This document shows, one piece after another, positions 58,849 to 64,000 of a stretch of 64,000 nt of DNA. This DNA is from Galaxea fascicularis (Eukaryota; Cnidaria; Anthozoa; Scleractinia; Euphylliidae): NCBI GenBank assembly GCA_948470475.1, contig OX419345.1, positions 7,522,090 to 7,586,089 on the forward strand, given 5' to 3'. The translations under genes were made by a program, and so were the position numbers. How positions within the stretch are numbered: position 1 is the first letter of the stretch; each line of letters begins with the position of its first letter. The notes below the pieces were generated by a model. It was not told the DNA's origin. It did not search any database and saw nothing but the letters and a program-made list of their open reading frames with translations.

Positions 58849-59031
58849 ATGTCACTGAAAGCTATAAAGAGATTGGACAAGAACAAGAACCCTAACCTGG
58901 TCCTGAAGTTTTGCCAGTGTCTTGCAAATGATCGACCACACAAGTCTTGGCCACTAATGCCGATGCATTGTATGCCATTTGGGCTGATGTAATACTGTAT
59001 TGAATTTTTCACCTGCACCAATGTGCTGCAG
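58849..59031 (+). pseudogene. Stray paralogous exon of the SANT-like gene
   Basis: The exon lies between TTTTTGCAG and CTGCAG|GTAAAT. It reads LKAIKRLDKNKNPNLVLKF, CQCLANDRPHKSWPLMPMH and CMPFGLM, then TAA, then YCIEFFTCTNVLQ. This parallels the exon ending at 47896 (VNAMKKLQEQKKNNLVYKF, RMPFGLVEYQIEFFSATNVM). Same reading frame and same end point, so a second gene copy once stood here. The TAA and the lack of other exons show it is dead. Confidence 0.65.
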
Positions 59032-59769
59032 GTAAATCCTTCTTAACCCTTTCATGCATGTTGTTGTTCCAGAACAAAACATCTTAATTAAAAACAGTCA
59101 CGTGGATTATGTTGCAAGGGCAAACCGTGGGCTCCTGGGGAAGAGCATGGAGGGCAAAGAGAGAAGACTGAATGGGAGAAGCCACAATGGTTTTTCTCCG
59201 TGAAGTAGCGCGAAGGTTTTCAGCCTTTGGCTTCCTTAGAATTGAGGTAAGACGAAACGTTTTATCTTCTTATGCTTTATGGTCTGAAAAGCGTAAAAAA
59301 TTTTGTAAGTGCTTCCAAAGACCTTTCTTTTCGAAGAGAAACTAACATTGAAAGCGATGATTATTCCTGACTCAAAGCATGATAGATTTGTTGTGTTGTT
59401 CCTCAACAACACCTTGCAGTAAGGGGTAAATACTTCTCTGTAATATCACCATTTTGAGACTCTTGTTTGCAATAAATCCACCCTGCATGCATGTTATATC
59501 TGAGTATATTGTCACAGAAACGTGATAGACACCTGTACACACTTACAAAGAGCAAATAGAATGTTTTTTTTTATGATGAAAATACTTTACTATTTTTCAT
59601 TTGTATTTCTGTTCCATGGAATGTTTACTTTCTAGTTCTAATGAGCTCCCAAACTGTTCGTTATGTATTTATTTCTGTAATTTGAGGCCATGAATTGTTT
59701 TTTCTTTTTTCTTTTACCAATTTATTGTAAAGTTTCACTTACATAATTTTGCATTCACAGATATAAATA
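59032..59769. other. Possible left end of piggyBac copy 1
   Basis: TTAA at 59043-59046 is followed by CCCTTTCATGCATG, the form of a piggyBac terminal repeat (TTAA target, CCC start). The matching right end was not found. The rest has no feature. Confidence 0.5.
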
Positions 59770-61475
59770 ATGGCTACGTCTGGCCATGGCACGTTCTCAA
59801 CAAGGTCATTTTATGGGTCAAGGACCAGAGCCCAGCGTGACAGACCACGTGTGCCAGTGATACAGCTAATTTGGGAGACAGTGACAAGGAAAGTGATTAT
59901 GACGAAGATGAAGCAAACATTCCTGATGAAGAAAGTGATTATTCAAGCCCAAGTGAAGATGAAAGTGGTGAAGATGATGCTGATGTGGTTGAAGATGACA
60001 CTGAGAGCATTGAGGAAGAAGGTGAAGCTGCAAGAAGCTCCAAAACTGGATGTACTTCCCAGAATGTTAGATGGCGTAAGCGGCAGCCTGTCTGTTATGA
60101 TGTAGCATTCAAGAGAGAGCCTTTTCCTCCACCACCACTTGACGATAAAACACCTCAGCAATAGTTCAAGCAATTTGTTGATGACGCACTGATTGACCAC
60201 CTTGTTGAGCAAACAAACTTATACTGAGTACAGACAACAGGAACTTCAATTGGTTCGGACCATAATGAAATGGAAATGTACATAGGTATGCTCGTTATGA
60301 TTGCCACAGATGCGAATGTATTGGGGTAAGGCAACGCAAATCCCTACAGTAGCAGAAGTAATGCCGGTCAACCATTCTGATAAAACAAAACAATGTTTTC
60401 ATTGCAATGACATCAGCAAACATCTACCAAACACCCACAAGGACTATGACAAAACGTTCAAAGTAAGGCCTGTTCTTGATTCTGTGAGGGCGAAATGTCA
60501 GCAACTACCGAAAGAGGAGAACCACTCAGTCCATGAGTAGATTATTCCTACTAAAACTCGAACTAGTTTGAAACAATACTTGCCAAACAAGCCAAATAAG
60601 TGGGGTATCAAGGTCTGGGCTCGTTGTGGAGTGAGTGGCATCCTCTACGACTTTGAGGTGCACACTGGTAAAGCAACCAAAGCAGACAGAAGCCATAACG
60701 AACCATTTGAAAAAAACTGGGTTTTGGGCTGTAGCAACCATCCACAAAGACTGTTTAAATGGGGCAGACAAGCATTTGCTCTCAGAAAAAGAGTTACAGA
60801 AGAAAGGACGTGGGTCCTTTGATTTTGTAGATGAGGTCAACTCAGGGGTCACAGTTATCCACTGGTTTGACAATGGTCTAGTACAACTTCTTTCCGACTA
60901 TGTTGAGAATGATCTTGCTGCACAAGCATGATGTCGGTCCAGGAAGGCCAGCAATGACTGTCGAGTACAAAAGCAACATGGGTGGTGTTGACTTGTGTGA
61001 CATGCTGATGTCAATGTATCGCATCCGTCACCGCTCTACAAAGTATTACATGCACATGATATTCTACTGCATCAGTGTGGCTGTTGTTAACGGTTGGCTT
61101 TAGTATTGCCGACACCTGACCCAGAGAAATGTTCCACACAAGAACCACATGTCCCTGATGATGTTTCAGACTGAAATCGCTGTTGGTCTTTGTAAGGCTG
61201 GGAAGTCATCAGCTGCAGCTGCAGCTGCAAGGCCACATTGTAGAACATCTTCAACGTCCCCTGTTCCTGTTGCTACACCATCAAGGAAAAGGAAAGCAAC
61301 ATCAGCACCAAACCCAACAAGAGATGTGCAGTTTTTTCCAGTGTTTCAGGAGAAAGAGCAGCAATGTCGACACTGCAAGACTGGCTACTCACACTTAAAA
61401 TGGTGCAAATGTGAAGTACACCTCTGTTTGGTGAAGTCCAGGAACTGCTTCAATGCCTTTCATAGTGTTAACTAA
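59770..61475 (+). pseudogene. piggyBac (DDE_Tnp_1_7) transposase copy 1, decayed
   Basis: An acidic N-terminus (DKESDYDEDEANIPDEESDY) is followed, in changing frames, by FKQFVDDALIDHLVEQTNLY and KTFKVRPVLDSVRAKCQQL. At the first catalytic position SVHE-stop-IIPTKTR replaces the usual xxDEQ, so Asp is His and the next codon is TAG. NKWGIKVWARCGVSGILYDF continues the fold. The DNxYTS motif with the second Asp is not seen. NMGGVDLCDMLMSMYRIRH carries the third Asp. The C-terminus has a Cys-rich zinc finger, CRHCKTGYSHLKWCKCEVHL then CFNAFH. Cut-and-paste transposase at TTAA sites; not functional here. Confidence 0.85.
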
Positions 61476-61818
61476 TAATCAGCAGCATATTGCAGGTCAG
61501 TTGTCTTCATAAGACACTAGGATTAACAACATTTGATTATTGTAAACTAAACCAGAACATTACAGTATGATGGGGCAAGTGATATAGTAAACGTGAAAAT
61601 GCCCAGTCAGCATTTTTTTTTGTATTATACCATGAAATATTTTCAACAGCCAAGGACTGCATTTCTTGTTGCGTTTTTGTTATATTGAAGAGTGATTTCA
61701 ACAAACTAATAGTGAGATTTGACCTTAAAATTTCTGGGTATTCTATACCGTTCCTGCATGTTGTTCCTCAACATTAGTATGCACAGAATTCCTTTTATGA
61801 ACTCTGAAAACCCTATTG
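61476..61818. other. Intergenic, nothing seen
   Basis: AT-rich spacer. Confidence 0.35.
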
Positions 61819-61980
61819 CACAGAGACGAAAGAAAAAATGGATCGACTTCGTCTTGGCGAAGAGGAAGAACTGGGAGCCTGGGAAAACATCTTAATTGTG
61901 CTTAATGCACTTCAAAGAGGAAGATTTTCAGTTTACGAGAAATGGCCAACATTTCATTACATTTGCTAGAAAAAAAGCAT
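61819..61980 (+). pseudogene. THAP zinc-finger fragment
   Basis: The frame reads RRKKKWIDFVLAKRKNWEPG then, after TAA, LCLMHFKEEDFQFTRNG. The spacing of the Trp, the Cys-x2-His pair and the EDF is typical of the second half of a THAP DNA-binding domain. The initial Cys pair is not visible in this frame. It is a leftover of another THAP-type transposase or host gene. Confidence 0.5.
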
Positions 61981-62465
61981 TTATTTGGTTTGGCTGTGCT
62001 GAATGTTTTGGGCAACTAAACTATGAGGTTTTGCCCAGAGGGCAACTAACTTAAAAACTTAATGTTGAGCCAAGACATCTCTCTTAACCATCTGACCTTC
62101 TCTTGGATGCCAAGAATTATTGCAAAGAGCTCATTAGTGAGTACTACAATACATAATATTGGTCTTTCGCAAAATGGTTGAAATAAAAGTGAAAAACATG
62201 CAAGACAAGCGTTTGCATTAACATGCTTCCTGGGAGAGCATGTCCCAAACTAAAAATCACCCATCTTCCTAAGTTTGATGAAGTTTCCCCTGACAAGGAT
62301 CCATAAGCCCATCTTCTCAGTCCTTGGAGAAAGCGAAAGATGCAGTTGGTCACAATGAGCAGGTTATGAGATGAAAGACATTTCTGTGCTGTCTCAAGTG
62401 CTGACTAACATCCAGTTTGAGCCTCAACCCCTAGTATTGAATAATAATTTATAATAATCACTCTA
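61981..62465. other. Intergenic, nothing seen
   Basis: No supported feature. Confidence 0.35.
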
Positions 62466-64000
62466 TTAACCCCTTACAGACCAACTATGCGTATATGCAT
62501 AGAAATAAACAGGCCTGTTTTGAGGAGCAATTTCACAGATTTTCAAGGGCTTGCGTACCAGCAATTCATTTAGATATAGCCAATATTTAGTAGCTTTTTC
62601 AGTTTATTGAAGCCTCGGTAGAATTTTGGAATAATTCACTAAAGTTTTTTAATGCAAAGTTTTTTTGTGTGGTTTTTGTGATCGGGTACTTAAATATGGC
62701 GACTTTGAGGATAGCTCCAGTCACAGATTTTGAAGTCAAAAGCAGTGAAAGTTCCACTGAAGTTGAGTTTATCAATGAGAATAACCTTCCTCTATCTTGT
62801 GTTCATTTTGGGGAATAATTTCCATGGGCATCCAGTGTCGGATGAAGAAGTGGGCTCCGATTTTTTGTCAGACTCAAGTGGTAGAAAAGCAGATGAAGAA
62901 CTGGAGATGGATTAATCGATTTGGACCGAACAATTAACCACACGAACTGAAATTTCAGGCTGTTGGACTGGCTGTGGATCCTGCATCATTGAACTCAAGC
63001 AAAGCTTTTTCTTTTAGGTTTTCTTTACCAGATCAGGTATGGCGGTTGTTAGCTATTCAGACTAATTTGTATGCAGAGCAGGAGAGGAGCTGAATAATAT
63101 TCAGTTTGGCATCCAGTGTCCGTAGAAAAAATGAAAGCTTGGCTAGCTTTTTATTTGTGTATGGGCATTGTTAATAGGCCAAATATTAAATCCTACTGGA
63201 GCACTGACCCAACACCATCCACCCCATTCTTCCTTGCCACTATGTCAAGAACAAGGTTTGTTCAGATTTTACATTACCTTCATTTTGTTGATAACAACCC
63301 TGCCCCCACATCTGACTCGCCACACTACAACAAACTATACAAAACTCAACCTGTTCTTGATCTTGTGGTACACAGATTTAAAGCAGTTTATCACACTTAG
63401 GGGGAACTTGCTGCTGATGAGACTGATAAAATTCAAAGGCAGAGTTCATTTTGGCAGTTCATCCCAGGCAAACCTGGCAGGTTTGGAATAAACGCTTTCA
63501 CTCTTCCTGAATCAACCAGTGGTTATGTCCTGGGGAGCAAAGTATACCCTGGGAAGGAGACCAAAGTAGTCCAGAAAGATCTGGGAAAAAAGCTGTCATG
63601 TCTTCGATGGAACCTTTTCTAGAGAGAGGATATTATCTTTTCATCGACAATTATTACACTTCTGTTGGTTTGTTTGAGGAGTTAGAAGAGAGGTCCACCC
63701 TTGCTTGTGGGACTGTAAGATGTAACAGAGTAGACCTTCCAAGAGATATGTAATGTAAAGTTCAGACAGGTAAAGCAAATGAAAAGGGGGCAAGTCCCTA
63801 TACCGACAGAAAGGAATATTCACTTGCATGACATGGATATCACTGACATCATTAAATCAATCAATCTTCTCTTTGTCATCAGATGCAAGAAACAGGCGCA
63901 GGAAGAAACAGACCCCAATACTTCTGTTGAAATTGATGTCACCGACTTTGGAACAAACTACATGCCAAACATCAGGTTCAAGATCCCCAAAAACAATACA
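62466..64000 (+). mobile_element. piggyBac element copy 2, running past the window end
   Basis: TTAA at 62466-62469 followed by CCCCTTACAGACC is a good piggyBac-type left end, about 230 bases upstream of the transposase start region. The right end lies beyond the window. Confidence 0.65.
62690..64000 (+). pseudogene. piggyBac transposase copy 2, partial at window end
   Basis: An N-terminal acidic part (DFEVKSSESSTEVEFI) is followed by KMKAWLAFYLCMGIVNRPNI and MSRTRFVQILHYLHFVDNNP, then QPVLDLVVHRFKAVY. After a stop, ELAADETDKIQRQSSF keeps the first catalytic Asp, GFINAFTLPE-like strands follow, and YLFIDNYYTSVGLFEELEER keeps the second. The third Asp would lie past 64000. Several stops and shifts occur, including TAG after FKAVYHT (63399) and TAA at 63751. 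The sequence differs from copy 1, so this is a different piggyBac lineage rather than a tandem duplicate. Confidence 0.8.

Noticed and set aside
59943..60212. Minus-strand ORF rich in Phe/Thr/Leu
   Set aside because: It is the antisense shadow of the acidic N-terminus of piggyBac copy 1.
1..64000. Bacterial or phage origin suggested by YqaJ, RecQ, integrase and capsid-like genes
   Set aside because: Introns, THAP/PHD/SANT domains, piggyBac, Penelope and Polinton elements and low coding density are eukaryotic; these are animal mobile genes.

Overview
This window is animal nuclear DNA, most likely from an anthozoan cnidarian such as a stony coral. It is AT-rich, has GT-AG spliced exons, no operons and no ribosome binding sites. 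Nearly every recognisable protein belongs to mobile or multi-copy families that, from general knowledge, are common in cnidarian genomes: THAP/DDE transposase, SWIM-YqaJ-PHD-Ulp1 protein, DUF6589-like protein, RecQ-like helicase, P2RX7 C-terminal-like domain, Penelope-like reverse transcriptase, Mutator-like transposase, Crypton-like tyrosine recombinase and piggyBac. I see no gene I would call an intact single-copy host gene. The species is not determinable from the sequence alone.

Layout. 0-7 kb: a 4.2 kb terminal-inverted-repeat element (611-4820) with a 7-bp target duplication and ATCGAT-rich ends, then a decayed P2RX7 C-terminal-like gene. 7.8-13.8 kb: an element resembling IS4EU/ISL2EU, with a THAP-DDE transposase (+) facing a SWIM/YqaJ/PHD/Ulp1 gene (-), the latter split by a 1.5 kb non-autonomous element. 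13.8-19.1 kb: decayed Polinton/adintovirus-type virion genes (packaging ATPase, major capsid protein, unknowns) with a LINE scrap and a tRNA-Met-like sequence between them. 19.7-27 kb: a RING-like remnant, an unknown ORF and a DUF6589-like gene. 27-31 kb: a RecQ-like helicase split by a 1.5 kb element with a 9-bp target duplication. 31-34 kb: a 0.5 kb foldback element and an unassigned multi-frame gene. 34.7-39 kb: a Penelope-like element split by a 1.16 kb mariner-type element. 39.6-42.8 kb: an integrase-OTU-F-box-like gene split by a solo LTR. 44-52.5 kb: a long SANT/Myb-like and coiled-coil gene, interrupted by a 2 kb segment that is an inverted copy of 2397-4324. 53-64 kb: Mutator-like, Crypton-like, another DDE-like domain, a second P2RX7 C-terminal-like domain, and two piggyBac copies, the last running off the window.

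How it fits together. The main theme is nested transposition. At least four non-autonomous insertions (11189-12705, 27729-29261, 36504-37662, 39934-40774) lie inside the coding region of another mobile gene. For three of them removing the insert and one target copy restores an uninterrupted match at the junction. The most system-like unit is 7.86-13.78 kb: one pair of terminal repeats enclosing a DNA-binding transposase, a YqaJ-type nuclease, PHD readers and a Ulp1-type protease. Almost all coding sequences carry stops or frameshifts, so these are fossils. Functions are inferred from motifs read by eye; no database search was possible.
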